Assembly: GCA_002371495.1 (NCBI GenBank)
Contig: DFIX01000013.1
Coordinates: 66,305 to 89,103 of the forward strand
Direction: 5' to 3'
DNA: 22,799 bases
Source: Eggerthellaceae bacterium UBA3686
Lineage (GTDB): Bacteria > Actinomycetota > Coriobacteriia > Coriobacteriales > Eggerthellaceae
Below are positions 1-6,724 of the stretch, piece by piece (the stretch's first letter is position 1; each line of letters begins with the position of its first letter). Under the pieces are notes generated by a model. It was not told where the DNA came from and did not search any database. It saw only the letters and a program-made list of their open reading frames with translations. A program made the position numbers and the translations under genes.

Positions 1-76
1 CAAGAACAGTTCTCCCGACTCATTCGGGCCGTCTGCGCAATAAAAACGCATCTCCCTCGGGATGCGCTTGCAGCGG

Positions 77-82
77 TACAAT
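77..82 (+). promoter_or_regulatory. -10 element of a probable leaderless promoter
   Basis: TACAAT ends 8 bases before the ATG at 91. A -10 at this distance puts the transcription start at or within a base or two of the start codon. No Shine-Dalgarno sequence precedes the ATG (the bases are TTTCGCACC), so the DMT transporter mRNA is probably leaderless, which is common in Actinobacteria. No convincing -35 is visible. A small GC hairpin around 49-66 lies just upstream. Inference from sequence only. Confidence 0.5.
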
Positions 83-90
83 TTCGCACC

Positions 91-999
91 ATGGGAAAAG
101 GTGTCTGGGGACATATCGCAGCGTTGTTCACGATGCTCGTATGGGGCTTCACGTTTATTTCCACCAAGGTGTTGCTCGCATACATGGGTCCGCTCGACAT
201 CCTGATCGCGCGCACGGTCCTGGGGTTCATTGCGCTGTGCCTTGTGCGGCCACGCCTGCTTCGCCTTGCCGACCGGCGCCATGAGCTGCTGTTTGCCCTG
301 GCAGGGCTCACGGGCTCGTATGGGTATTACCTCGCCGAGAACACCGCGCTCCAGTTCGCGGACGCATCGTTCGTGTCAGTCGCAGTCTCGACAGCGCCCC
401 TGTTCACGGCTGCACTCGGCTTCATCTTGCTGAAAGAGAAGGGCTTCGGGATTCGCTTCGTCGCCGGGTTCGTCATCGCCATCGCGGGCATCGCGCTCAT
501 AAGCTTTCAGGAAGGTCCGGCGCATGCATCGCCCATCGGTGTGACGCTCTGCCTGGTCGGCGCTTTGGCCTGGGCCTTCTATTCGATCATCGTCAAGCGC
601 CTGGCCAATTTGGGCTACGAGACCATCGCCATGACCAAGCGCATCTTCGCCTGGGGGCTCGCGTTCATGGTCGTGACGCGCCCCTTCCTGGGCATCCCCT
701 TCCCCTTCGAGGCGCTCGCCGTGCCCGTCGTTTGGGGCAATCTGGCGTTTTTAGGCGTCCTGGCTTCGGCGGCATGCTTCGTCACCTGGGGATACAGCGT
801 CAAACATCTGGGACCTGCGGCTGCAAGCGCCTACATCTACATTCAGGCGCCTATCACCGTCGTCGCAGCTGTGCTGTTGCTCGGCGACCCGATGAGCGGC
901 CTCATCGCATTCGGCATCATGCTCGTGATTGCCGGCCTCGTCATCTCGGAAGGCTTCGACTGCCAGATCGCGCAGGCCCTACGTTCGAAACGAGCCTGA
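91..999 (+). CDS. EamA/DMT-superfamily permease (drug/metabolite transporter)
   Basis: A 302-residue, very hydrophobic protein with about ten predicted membrane segments in two halves, the layout of two tandem EamA domains. The N-terminal stretch around residues 12-30 (LVWGFTFISTK) matches the typical first helix of the family (xWGxxFxxxK). The second repeat begins around residue 150 with GALAWAFYSIIVKR, the same signature again. Family members export or import small metabolites across the cytoplasmic membrane; the substrate cannot be read from the sequence. The start at 91 was chosen because the family motif begins only a few residues in and a -10 element lies directly upstream. A terminator hairpin overlaps the stop codon, so the gene is probably monocistronic. 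Confidence 0.9.
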   Translation: MGKGVWGHIAALFTMLVWGFTFISTKVLLAYMGPLDILIARTVLGFIALCLVRPRLLRLADRRHELLFALAGLTGSYGYYLAENTALQFADASFVSVAVSTAPLFTAALGFILLKEKGFGIRFVAGFVIAIAGIALISFQEGPAHASPIGVTLCLVGALAWAFYSIIVKRLANLGYETIAMTKRIFAWGLAFMVVTRPFLGIPFPFEALAVPVVWGNLAFLGVLASAACFVTWGYSVKHLGPAAASAYIYIQAPITVVAAVLLLGDPMSGLIAFGIMLVIAGLVISEGFDCQIAQALRSKRA

Positions 1000-1030
1000 G
1001 CAAACCACAAAGCTTGGTCAGGCTTTCTTT
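993..1030 (+). terminator. Rho-independent terminator of the DMT permease gene
   Basis: AGCCTGA (993-999) pairs perfectly with TCAGGCT (1018-1024), followed by a T-rich tail, TTTCTTT (1024-1030). The 5' arm includes the TGA stop codon. The loop is 18 nt and can form a short inner CCA/TGG pairing. A good but not strong terminator. Confidence 0.6.
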
Positions 1031-1225
1031 CGGAACTCGACCTGCGGATTCGGCGGAGCGGCGCCTATGCAGGTCATTGCCTTACCAACCCGTTACCGTT
1101 TCGATGGCACGGCAGCGGGTTGCAGGGGCTGCGGGCGGGAGATAGCCGACGGAGGTTGGTAGACGCGGTAGGCGGATGGACGTTCAGCCCATTCCCATCT
1201 TTTTCCTTCATATTGATTCGCGGCC
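1031..1225. other. Intergenic stretch with several possible RNA stems
   Basis: No gene is visible. GACCTGC (1039-1045) pairs with GCAGGTC (1069-1075) around an inner GGCG/CGCC hairpin. ACCAACC (1084-1090) can pair with GGTTGGT (1154-1160). The overlapping AACCCG (1087-1092) can instead pair with CGGGTT (1116-1121), so the two folds exclude each other. GCAG/CTGC at 1122-1132 forms a further small hairpin. GC-rich DNA makes chance stems easy, so this is only a candidate structured RNA. Confidence 0.3.
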
Positions 1226-1234
1226 TGCTATAAT
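1226..1234 (+). promoter_or_regulatory. Extended -10 promoter of the MOSC gene
   Basis: TGC followed by TATAAT (1229-1234) is an exact consensus extended -10. No good -35 is seen 17 bp upstream, as expected for this promoter class. The predicted start near 1241 falls just before the structured leader and gives a 5' UTR of about 120 nt. Confidence 0.6.
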
Positions 1235-1240
1235 ATCCTT

Positions 1241-1362
1241 TGCCAAGTACTACTCGCGTGCCTTCGGGCGTATCCGTCGTGCAGCGGAGCGCGAGAACAT
1301 ATCCTTGCACCGGGCGCGACGAGGTGGCAGCCGTTGCGTCGCCAACTAGAAAGGTGCAACGG
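1241..1362 (+). promoter_or_regulatory. Structured 5' leader, candidate riboswitch of the MOSC gene
   Basis: The leader folds by eye into two domains. The first is a three-way junction: CTCGCG (1253-1258) pairs with CGCGAG (1290-1295) and encloses a UUCG-capped hairpin (1259-1270) and a TCCG/CGGA hairpin (1273-1288). In the second, TTGCACC (1305-1311) pairs perfectly with GGTGCAA (1353-1359) and encloses GCGACG (1316-1321) with CGTCGC (1337-1342). The closing strand GGTGCAA covers part of the Shine-Dalgarno (AAAGG, 1350-1354), which suggests translational control. The downstream gene is linked to molybdenum cofactor, so a Moco/Tuco-type riboswitch is possible. I could not confirm the Rfam RF01055 consensus by eye. 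Confidence 0.45.
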
Positions 1363-1986
1363 ATGAGCGACGAGCGCGCCGATTGCGCAAAGATCAATCC
1401 CGAAATCAAAGAGAACACGACTGCGAAAGCCCTGGCTGAAGACCTGGGAATCGACAACCCGTTGATGGTCTCGGACCAGGGTCCCGCACCCAAAGAGGGC
1501 GATGTGGGCACGGTTTTGTCGGTGAACACGTCGGCTCGCAAGGGAACGCGCAAGGCTCCGACCGAGTCGGGCCAGATAGAGCTGCTGTCGGATTTCGGCG
1601 TTGCCGGGGACGCGCATGCGGGTGACTGGCATCGCCAAGTATCGTTCCTTGCCGAGGAATCCATCCAGGTCGCGCGCGACTGCGGACTCGACGTCGGGCA
1701 TGGTGACTTCGCCGAGAACATCACGACCGAAGGCATCAACATCAAGGGCATGCCGCTCGGCACGCGCCTCAAGGTCGGCACGGCCACGGTCGAGGTTTCG
1801 CAGATCGGCAAAATCTGCCACACGCGCTGCGCCATCTACTACCTGGCCGGCGACTGCATCTTCCCACGTGAGGGCATCTTCGGCTGGGTCGTCGAACCCG
1901 GCGTCGTCCGCGCCGGCGACGAGGTGCGCGTGATCTCGCTCGGCACGGGCAAAGTGCATCGCGCGCTTTCCGACAAGCCGCTCTAG
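1363..1986 (+). CDS. MOSC domain-containing protein
   Basis: A 207-residue protein with a MOSC (molybdenum cofactor sulfurase C-terminal) domain over about residues 45-200. The motif GVAGDAHAG.WHRQVSFL is characteristic of single-domain MOSC proteins. A conserved Cys-containing stretch, KICHTRCAIYYLAGDC, follows in the C-terminal half. MOSC domains bind molybdopterin cofactor or carry sulfur during its maturation. An in-frame TTG at 1240 would extend the reading frame. I prefer the ATG at 1363: it has an AAAGG ribosome binding site 8 bases upstream, and the 1240-1362 segment is better explained as a structured leader. The gene is single but lies about 8 kb from a molybdopterin oxidoreductase operon that would use this cofactor. 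The precise reaction is unknown. Confidence 0.85.
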   Translation: MSDERADCAKINPEIKENTTAKALAEDLGIDNPLMVSDQGPAPKEGDVGTVLSVNTSARKGTRKAPTESGQIELLSDFGVAGDAHAGDWHRQVSFLAEESIQVARDCGLDVGHGDFAENITTEGINIKGMPLGTRLKVGTATVEVSQIGKICHTRCAIYYLAGDCIFPREGIFGWVVEPGVVRAGDEVRVISLGTGKVHRALSDKPL

Positions 1987-1989
1987 ATG

Positions 1990-2022
1990 GATGAGTCACC
2001 TTACCAGGTATGGTGACTCATC
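1990..2022. promoter_or_regulatory. 33-bp near-perfect palindrome: operator or terminator
   Basis: GATGAGTCACC (1990-2000) pairs exactly with GGTGACTCATC (2012-2022). The centre TACCAGGTA is itself palindromic, with one T:T mismatch between the two parts. It starts just after the MOSC stop codon but has no T-run behind it (TAACGC follows), so it is a poor classical terminator. Its right arm lies at the -35 position of the extended -10 at 2038-2046, which also fits an operator for a dimeric regulator. Confidence 0.5.
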
Positions 2023-2037
2023 TAACGCTTCCCTCCT

Positions 2038-2046
2038 TGTTACAAT
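2038..2046 (+). promoter_or_regulatory. Extended -10 promoter of the NUDIX-DUF1847 operon
   Basis: TGT followed by TACAAT (2041-2046) is an extended -10 element. The start of transcription would be near 2053, giving a leader of about 24 nt with AGGAGG at 2067-2072. Confidence 0.5.
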
Positions 2047-2076
2047 GGGCCTTGCATACATCGCGACCCAGGAGGC

Positions 2077-2691
2077 ATGGTGGCACCGACATCCGAGAAG
2101 GCCCGCAAAGCGCAACAGTTGCGCGACGCAATAACGCAGTTCGAGCCGTTCAACGAGCAGGAAACCGCAGACAAGCAGGTCATCCTGCGCGCGCTGGCCG
2201 AGGACCCTGGCTGCTTCGAGCGCAACGCGCAAGCGCACATGGCCTGCTCGATATGGGTGGTCGATCCTACGCGCGCGCAGACGTTGCTCGTATACCACAA
2301 CATCTACGATTCCTGGAGCTGGATCGGCGGGCACGCCGACGGCGAGCGCGATCTGCAAGCCGTAGCGCTGCGCGAACTCAGCGAGGAGACGGGCGTCGAG
2401 GGCGCGCACATCGTGCCATGTGGCCCCGGCAACATCTACTCAATCGAGGTCTTGACCGTAAACGGCCACGAAAAGCGCGGTAAATTCGTCAGCTCGCACT
2501 TGCACCTCAACGTCACGTACCTGGCCATCGCCGATCCCGAAGAGCCCATACGCGTAAAGCCAGACGAGAACAGCGGCGTGCGCTGGGTGCCTATGGAGGA
2601 CGCTATTGCGCTATCCACCGAACCGTGGATCCGCGAGCGCATTTACCGCAAGCTCATCGATAAATTGAAGGCAATGACAGCAAACGTCTAG
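2077..2691 (+). CDS. NUDIX hydrolase
   Basis: A 204-residue protein with a NUDIX box at about residues 84-107: GGHADGE, then a spacer, then RELSEETGV. The catalytic REx2EE glutamates are intact. The glycine-to-glutamate spacing is one residue shorter than the textbook GX5EX7RE pattern. NUDIX enzymes cleave nucleoside diphosphates linked to another moiety; the substrate here is unknown. About 50 residues precede the NUDIX fold, ending at AQAHMACSIWVVDP. The ATG at 2077 has AGGAGG five bases upstream. The next gene begins 9 bases after the stop, so the two are almost certainly co-transcribed. Confidence 0.88.
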   Translation: MVAPTSEKARKAQQLRDAITQFEPFNEQETADKQVILRALAEDPGCFERNAQAHMACSIWVVDPTRAQTLLVYHNIYDSWSWIGGHADGERDLQAVALRELSEETGVEGAHIVPCGPGNIYSIEVLTVNGHEKRGKFVSSHLHLNVTYLAIADPEEPIRVKPDENSGVRWVPMEDAIALSTEPWIRERIYRKLIDKLKAMTANV

Positions 2692-2700
2692 GAGGGCACC

Positions 2701-3339
2701 ATGACGAGCATCAATCCGACATGCGTCGATTGCGGGCTTAACACATGTGAACAGGTCGACGGACAGCGTCCGGCGTTCTGCCCGACCAACGGTTTCAGCC
2801 TCGAAGAAAACGCGCAGCTAAAGGCCCTGCTCGACGAAGACCAGAACCGCCGCATCATACAGAGCGCCGCGCATTCGGCCCACGTCGGGCACCGCCAAAA
2901 ACTCAGCCATCTTGAAGAGACGATACTCTTCGCCGAAGGGATCGGCGCCAAGAAGATCGGAATCGCAGCCTGCATCAGCCTCGCCGCCGAGGCGCGCGCG
3001 GCCACTCGTGTTATGCGCAAGCGCGGTTTCGAGGTCGTGGGAGCCATCTGCAAAGCCGGGTGCATAACGTTTGGGGACCTGGCAGTCCCATTTGACGAGC
3101 GCGGAGCCGACGCGGTGCTGTGCAACCCCATTTACCAGGCGCAGCTTCTAAACGAAGAAGAGACCGACCTCAATGTGGTGATCGGCCTGTGCGCCGGCCA
3201 TGACGCGCTGTTCCTCAAACACGCCGATGCGCCCTGTACCATTTTGGCTGTAAAGGACTTCAAGTTCGACCACAACAGCGTGCGCGCGCTGCGCTATGGC
3301 GACGAATCCGGCATCCTCGAGCGACTGTTGGAAGAATAA
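2701..3339 (+). CDS. DUF1847 cysteine-rich protein, probable metal-binding
   Basis: A 212-residue soluble protein that I recognise as DUF1847, found mainly in anaerobes and of unknown function. The N-terminus holds Cys8, Cys11, Cys16 and Cys27, a probable metal or Fe-S site. Further cysteines occur in IAACISL, AICKAGC, VLCNP and GLCAGHD; that last stretch resembles a conserved active or binding site. The ribosome binding site AGGAGGG (2690-2696) overlaps the stop codon of the NUDIX gene, so translation is coupled. Two downstream genes (3512 and 4559) also encode proteins with N-terminal four-Cys clusters, which suggests a shared metal or redox role. The biochemical function is not known. Confidence 0.8.
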   Translation: MTSINPTCVDCGLNTCEQVDGQRPAFCPTNGFSLEENAQLKALLDEDQNRRIIQSAAHSAHVGHRQKLSHLEETILFAEGIGAKKIGIAACISLAAEARAATRVMRKRGFEVVGAICKAGCITFGDLAVPFDERGADAVLCNPIYQAQLLNEEETDLNVVIGLCAGHDALFLKHADAPCTILAVKDFKFDHNSVRALRYGDESGILERLLEE

Positions 3340-3361
3340 GCCGCCCCGCGCCCAAATCAAC

Positions 3362-3375
3362 GAGCGCCAGCGCTC
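3362..3375 (+). terminator. Small hairpin after DUF1847, weak terminator
   Basis: GAGCGC (3362-3367) and GCGCTC (3370-3375) form a tight hairpin 23 bases after the stop codon, followed by only ATCTTCG. The absence of a T-run makes termination uncertain. Confidence 0.3.
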
Positions 3376-3469
3376 ATCTTCGCAAGTCCTCCGCAAGCGG
3401 CGATTCGTTGCCGTATAACTCCCTTTGCCCGAGTTCGAGAGTTGCGCACCCCGAAGCGGCAACAAGCAA

Positions 3470-3478
3470 TGCGATACT
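3470..3478 (+). promoter_or_regulatory. Possible extended -10 of the oxidase-DUF2284 operon
   Basis: TGC followed by GATACT (3473-3478) lies 33 bases before the ATG at 3512. TTGCGC at 3452-3457 is a weak -35 at 15-bp spacing. Another AT-rich patch, TATAAC at 3414-3419, is an alternative. Low certainty. Confidence 0.3.
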
Positions 3479-3511
3479 TTTAGCCAACCAAGCAATGAGG
3501 AAGGAAGCGCT

Positions 3512-4528
3512 ATGGATTGGCAGGAAACGCTCAACGGAGCGCGCGGCAACATGGGGCCCTGCAAGGCATGCCCTGTATGCGATGGGCGCGCTTGCAAGAA
3601 CACCATCCCCGGACCAGGTGCCAAAGGGCGCGGTGACGTAGCCATACGCAATTACGGGGCATGGCAAGACATCCGCGTCAACATGGATACGCTCAACGCA
3701 AACGAACCCGTGAGCACCGAGCTTCGGCTCTTCGGCAACACGTTTGCGCTGCCAGTCTTCGCAGGGCCCGTCGGCGCGGTCAAGCTGCATTACGGCGAGC
3801 GCTACACAGACGCAGAATACAACGACATCCTGGTTCCGGCCTGCGCCGAGGCCGGCATCGCCGCGTTCGTGGGCGACGGCGTCGACCCGACGGTGCTCGA
3901 GGCCGGAACGGCTGCCATCGGCCGCGCAGGCGGCAAAGGAGTCCCCACCGTCAAGCCGTGGGACGTGCGCACGGTCGAACAGAAGATGCAGCTCGCGCGC
4001 GAATGCGGAGCGTTCGCCGTCGCGATGGACGTCGATGCAGCAGGACTCCCCTTCCTGCAGAACCGCCAGCCCCCGGCCGGCAGCAAGTCGGTCGACGAGC
4101 TGCGGCGCATTGCGGAGGCGGCAGGCGTGCCCTTCATCGTCAAGGGCATCATGACGCCGCGTGCGGCGTTGAAAGCCGCCGAAGCCGGCGCCGCGGGCAT
4201 CGTGGTCTCGAACCATGGTGGTCGGGTGCTCGACGGCACGCCCGCAACGGCCGAGGTTCTGCCTGCAATAGCGCGCGAAGTCGGCGGCGACCTGGTGGTG
4301 CTCGTCGACGGCGGCATCAGGTCGGGGCTCGACGTGTTCAGGGCGCTTGCCCTCGGTGCGCGCGCCGTCATCATGGCGCGTCCATTCGTAACGGCCGTCT
4401 ACGGCGGGCAGGCCGAAGGAGTGGCGGCACTTGTGGCGAAAGTCCGAGCCGAGCTGGCTGACACCATGCGAATGACGGGCGCCACCTCCCTCGCCGACAT
4501 TGACGCCACCCGCATCTGGCATAACTAA
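3512..4528 (+). CDS. FMN-dependent alpha-hydroxy-acid oxidising protein
   Basis: A 338-residue protein of the alpha-hydroxy-acid oxidase/dehydrogenase (TIM-barrel, FMN) family. The family's best signature, SNHGGR (catalytic His and Arg), is followed by VLVDGGIRSGLDVFRALALGA, which binds the FMN phosphate. FIVKGIMTPRAAL supplies the conserved Lys. The N-terminus is unusual: Cys17, Cys20, Cys23 and Cys28 make a CX2CX2CX4C cluster that classical lactate oxidases lack, suggesting an Fe-S or metal site. The reading frame extends back to 3425, but I chose the ATG at 3512 because GAGGAAGGA precedes it at good spacing and the Cys cluster follows directly. The next gene starts 30 bases downstream. The substrate (lactate, glycolate or other) cannot be deduced. 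Confidence 0.85.
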   Translation: MDWQETLNGARGNMGPCKACPVCDGRACKNTIPGPGAKGRGDVAIRNYGAWQDIRVNMDTLNANEPVSTELRLFGNTFALPVFAGPVGAVKLHYGERYTDAEYNDILVPACAEAGIAAFVGDGVDPTVLEAGTAAIGRAGGKGVPTVKPWDVRTVEQKMQLARECGAFAVAMDVDAAGLPFLQNRQPPAGSKSVDELRRIAEAAGVPFIVKGIMTPRAALKAAEAGAAGIVVSNHGGRVLDGTPATAEVLPAIAREVGGDLVVLVDGGIRSGLDVFRALALGARAVIMARPFVTAVYGGQAEGVAALVAKVRAELADTMRMTGATSLADIDATRIWHN

Positions 4529-4558
4529 TCAACCGCAATCAGAGGATAGGGGCATGCC

Positions 4559-5092
4559 ATGCCAAGCATCGAGGAAATCGCCGAATCGATTGGCTTCAGC
4601 GAATACGCGCTGATAGACGCCGCGGACGTCATTACCAGCAAGGAGCTTCGCGAAGGCTGCAACGCCCAAGCGTGCCGCAAGTACGGCTCGTGCTGGACCT
4701 GTCCGCCGGCCGCCGGCACGTTCGACGAACTTCAGCCCAACATCAGGACCAAGCGCGCCGGCGTGCTCGTGCAGACGATTCGCGACAACATCGACTACTA
4801 CGAGGATTGGGAAGCGCTCGCCGAGACGCGCGACCTCCATAACGAAAAGCTCGACCAGCTTGCCAACGAGCTGCGCGCGACGCAGACGGGCGTGCTCGAG
4901 TTCTCGACGGGCGGCTGCGACGTATGCGGTACGTGCACCTACCCCGACGCCCCGTGCCGCAAACCTGCCGAGCAGCGCCTCTCGCTTTCGGCACACGGGG
5001 TTGCCGTCGGCTCGACCTGCAAAAAGGCGGGTCTCGACTACTCCTTCCAAAACGGGCGCGTCCGCTTCGTCGGCATGGTGCTCTTCGACTGA
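4559..5092 (+). CDS. DUF2284 predicted metal-binding protein
   Basis: A 177-residue protein that I recognise as DUF2284, annotated as predicted metal-binding. Two cysteine clusters are visible: Cys34, Cys39, Cys45 and Cys48 (ending CWTCPP), and Cys120, Cys123, Cys126 and Cys133 (CDVCGTC). A conserved CRKP follows the second. The arrangement suggests Fe-S clusters or zinc. Two ATGs occur close together (4554 and 4559); the reading frame uses 4559, with GAGGATAGGGG just upstream. It follows the alpha-hydroxy-acid oxidase-like gene by 30 bases and is probably in the same operon. Function unknown; a role as redox partner of that enzyme is inference only. Confidence 0.82.
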   Translation: MPSIEEIAESIGFSEYALIDAADVITSKELREGCNAQACRKYGSCWTCPPAAGTFDELQPNIRTKRAGVLVQTIRDNIDYYEDWEALAETRDLHNEKLDQLANELRATQTGVLEFSTGGCDVCGTCTYPDAPCRKPAEQRLSLSAHGVAVGSTCKKAGLDYSFQNGRVRFVGMVLFD

Positions 5093-5109
5093 TACAGCCG
5101 TGCTGGACG

Positions 5110-5216
5110 ATGAACGGGAACGAAGGTCCGTTCGTTTTCCCGAAGGCGTTTACCACGACGACTGATTCGCCAAGATAATGAACCGAGATAATGAACGAGC
5201 CTCCGTCCCCGTTCAT
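5110..5216. repeat. Interspersed palindromic repeat, copy A (107 bp)
   Basis: The element runs from ATGAAC to GTTCAT. Its ends form an imperfect inverted repeat: the first 17 bases match the reverse complement of the last 17 at all but two positions. Inside, ATGAACGG (5110-5117) pairs with CCGTTCGT (5128-5135) across a 10-nt loop and is followed by TTTCCC, so it may also terminate the DUF2284 operon. The direct repeat GATAATGAAC occurs at 5174-5183 and 5187-5196. A homologous element lies at 20381-20474; by hand count about 43 of the first 62 alignment columns agree, including the block GAAGGC.TTTACCA. Unlike a typical attenuator, the conservation extends well past the hairpin. Confidence 0.65.
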
Positions 5217-5245
5217 CCGTCAGGCACCAAAGCTCCCTGTGGCAC

Positions 5246-5251
5246 TATAAT
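5246..5251 (+). promoter_or_regulatory. -10 element of the ackA promoter
   Basis: TATAAT, exact consensus, lies 32 bases before the ackA ATG. No clear -35 is seen at 17-bp spacing. The promoter sits 30 bp after the end of repeat copy A. Confidence 0.55.
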
Positions 5252-5283
5252 GGAATGCATCGCAACTACAGGGAGGTAACCGC

Positions 5284-6501
5284 ATGCTCGTTCTCGTCGT
5301 CAACGCAGGCTCATCGAGCCTGAAATCGCAGCTCATCGAAACCGAGGGCAAAGATGCCCGCATGAAATGCCTGGCCGAGAAGGTGGGCACCGACGAAGCG
5401 TACATGAGCGTGTCGTTCGCGCCCGATTTCCAGAAGGTCAAGTACAACGTGGCCGACATGACGGTTGCACAGTGCCTGCGCAAGCTGCTCGACGTCATGA
5501 CCGACGACCCCGAATCGCCCATCAGCGGCCTCGGCCAGATCGACGCCATCGGCAACCGTATCGTAGCCGGCGGCGAGTACTTCACCAAAGCGGCCATCAT
5601 CGACGACGAAGCCCGTGCCAACCTTGACAAATGCGAAGAGCTGGCACCGCTTCACAACCCTGCGGCCGACGCCTGCATCGACATGTTGCGCAAACTCATG
5701 CCCAACACGCCGCAGGTCGCCGTCTTCGACACGGCCTTCCACACGACCATGCCGCCAAAGGCCTACATGTACCCGCTACCCATGCGCTACTACGAGAAGT
5801 ACCACATCCGCCGCTACGGCGCACACGGCACGAGCCATCGCTACGCTGCGCAGCAGGCGGCTAACCTGCTGGGACGCCCGCTTCGCGACTTGGGCCTGAT
5901 TACCTGCCATCTGGGCAACGGCGGCTCCATCACGGCCGTCAATCACGGCAAGTCGATTGACACGACCATGGGCTTCACCCCGCTCGAGGGACTCATGATG
6001 GGAACGCGCTCGGGCAACATCGATCCGGCTATCATCACCTACATCATGCGCGAGGAGGGCAAGACCTTCGACGAGATGGACTCGATCCTCAATCGCGAGA
6101 GCGGCATCCTGGGCATTTCTGGCACTTCGGGCGACATGCGCGACGTGCTGGATGCCGCCAACAAGGGCGACGAGCGTGCAAACCTGGCCATAGACATGTA
6201 CGTGTACCGCGTGCAGAAGGCCATCGGAAGCTATTACGCCTCCATGACGCGCACCGACGCCGTGGTCATGACGGCTGGCATCGGCGAGAACTCGGCCGAC
6301 CTGCGCGAGCGCATCTTCGCGGGCCTGGCGCACATGGGCATGATTCTGGACAAGGAGCGCAACGACGTTACCGGCCAGATCGGCATGAACCGCATCATCA
6401 GCATCGACGACTCCCCCATCAAGATCTGCGTCGTCACGACCGACGAGGAGATGCGCATCGCCCGCGAGACCGACAACCTGGTTAGCCAGCTGCGCGAGTA
6501 A
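5284..6501 (+). CDS. ackA: Acetate kinase
   Basis: A 405-residue acetate kinase, full length for the family. It interconverts acetyl phosphate plus ADP with acetate plus ATP and is the energy-yielding last step of acetate fermentation. The N-terminus VVNAGSSSLK carries the conserved Asn7, Ser10, Ser12 and Lys14. Other signatures are DTAFHTTMP, RRYGAHGTSH, HLGNGGSI, the phosphate/nucleotide loop GTRSGNIDP, and TAGIGEN near the C-terminus. GGGAGGTAA gives a strong ribosome binding site before the ATG at 5284. No phosphotransacetylase gene is adjacent, although the two are often paired; here ackA stands alone between its own promoter and a strong terminator. Confidence 0.97.
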   Translation: MLVLVVNAGSSSLKSQLIETEGKDARMKCLAEKVGTDEAYMSVSFAPDFQKVKYNVADMTVAQCLRKLLDVMTDDPESPISGLGQIDAIGNRIVAGGEYFTKAAIIDDEARANLDKCEELAPLHNPAADACIDMLRKLMPNTPQVAVFDTAFHTTMPPKAYMYPLPMRYYEKYHIRRYGAHGTSHRYAAQQAANLLGRPLRDLGLITCHLGNGGSITAVNHGKSIDTTMGFTPLEGLMMGTRSGNIDPAIITYIMREEGKTFDEMDSILNRESGILGISGTSGDMRDVLDAANKGDERANLAIDMYVYRVQKAIGSYYASMTRTDAVVMTAGIGENSADLRERIFAGLAHMGMILDKERNDVTGQIGMNRIISIDDSPIKICVVTTDEEMRIARETDNLVSQLRE

Positions 6502-6524
6502 ATGCCGCTTGCGCCATGAACCGC

Positions 6525-6568
6525 AACGGGTCTCGTCCGCTACCTTGGCGAACGAGACCCGTTCTTTT
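6525..6568 (+). terminator. Rho-independent terminator of ackA
   Basis: AACGGGTCTCGT (6525-6536) pairs perfectly with ACGAGACCCGTT (6552-6563), followed by CTTTT (6564-6568). A 12-bp stem with a 15-nt loop, 23 bases after the stop codon. Confidence 0.85.
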
Positions 6569-6605
6569 GCAATCGCAAGCATTGCCTCCGTCACGATATG
6601 CTCAC

Positions 6606-6640
6606 CGCGAACAGATTGCCCCTGGGGCGAAGTGTTCGCG
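6606..6640. repeat. Palindrome in the convergent ackA/acetyltransferase gap
   Basis: CGCGAACA (6606-6613) pairs with TGTTCGCG (6633-6640). Inside it GCCCC (6618-6622) pairs with GGGGC (6624-6628), and the two stems are separated by an internal loop. It lies between the two terminators and has no T-run on either side, so its role is unclear. Confidence 0.45.
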
Positions 6641-6678
6641 ACCACGCGCGCTATCCGAGTCGCACTTCAATCCGCTCC

Positions 6679-6709
6679 GAAAATGAGACGCTTACCCTGG
6701 GTAAGCGTC
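6679..6709 (-). terminator. Terminator of the sugar O-acetyltransferase gene
   Basis: GACGCTTACCC (6687-6697) and GGGTAAGCGTC (6699-6709) form a perfect palindrome around one T. On the minus strand it is followed by TCATTTTC (complement of 6679-6686). It lies 15 bases after the end of the gene, in the right orientation. Confidence 0.75.
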
Positions 6710-6724
6710 GGGCAAGCGTCTCGC

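Noticed and set aside
1074..1959. Long minus-strand frames opposite the MOSC gene
   Set aside because: They show no recognisable motif and lack ribosome binding sites; the plus-strand frame has a clear MOSC signature.
6609..6619. An 11-base sequence shared with 15167-15177 (GAACAGATTGC)
   Set aside because: Matches of 11 bases are expected by chance in a window of this size, and the flanks do not align.
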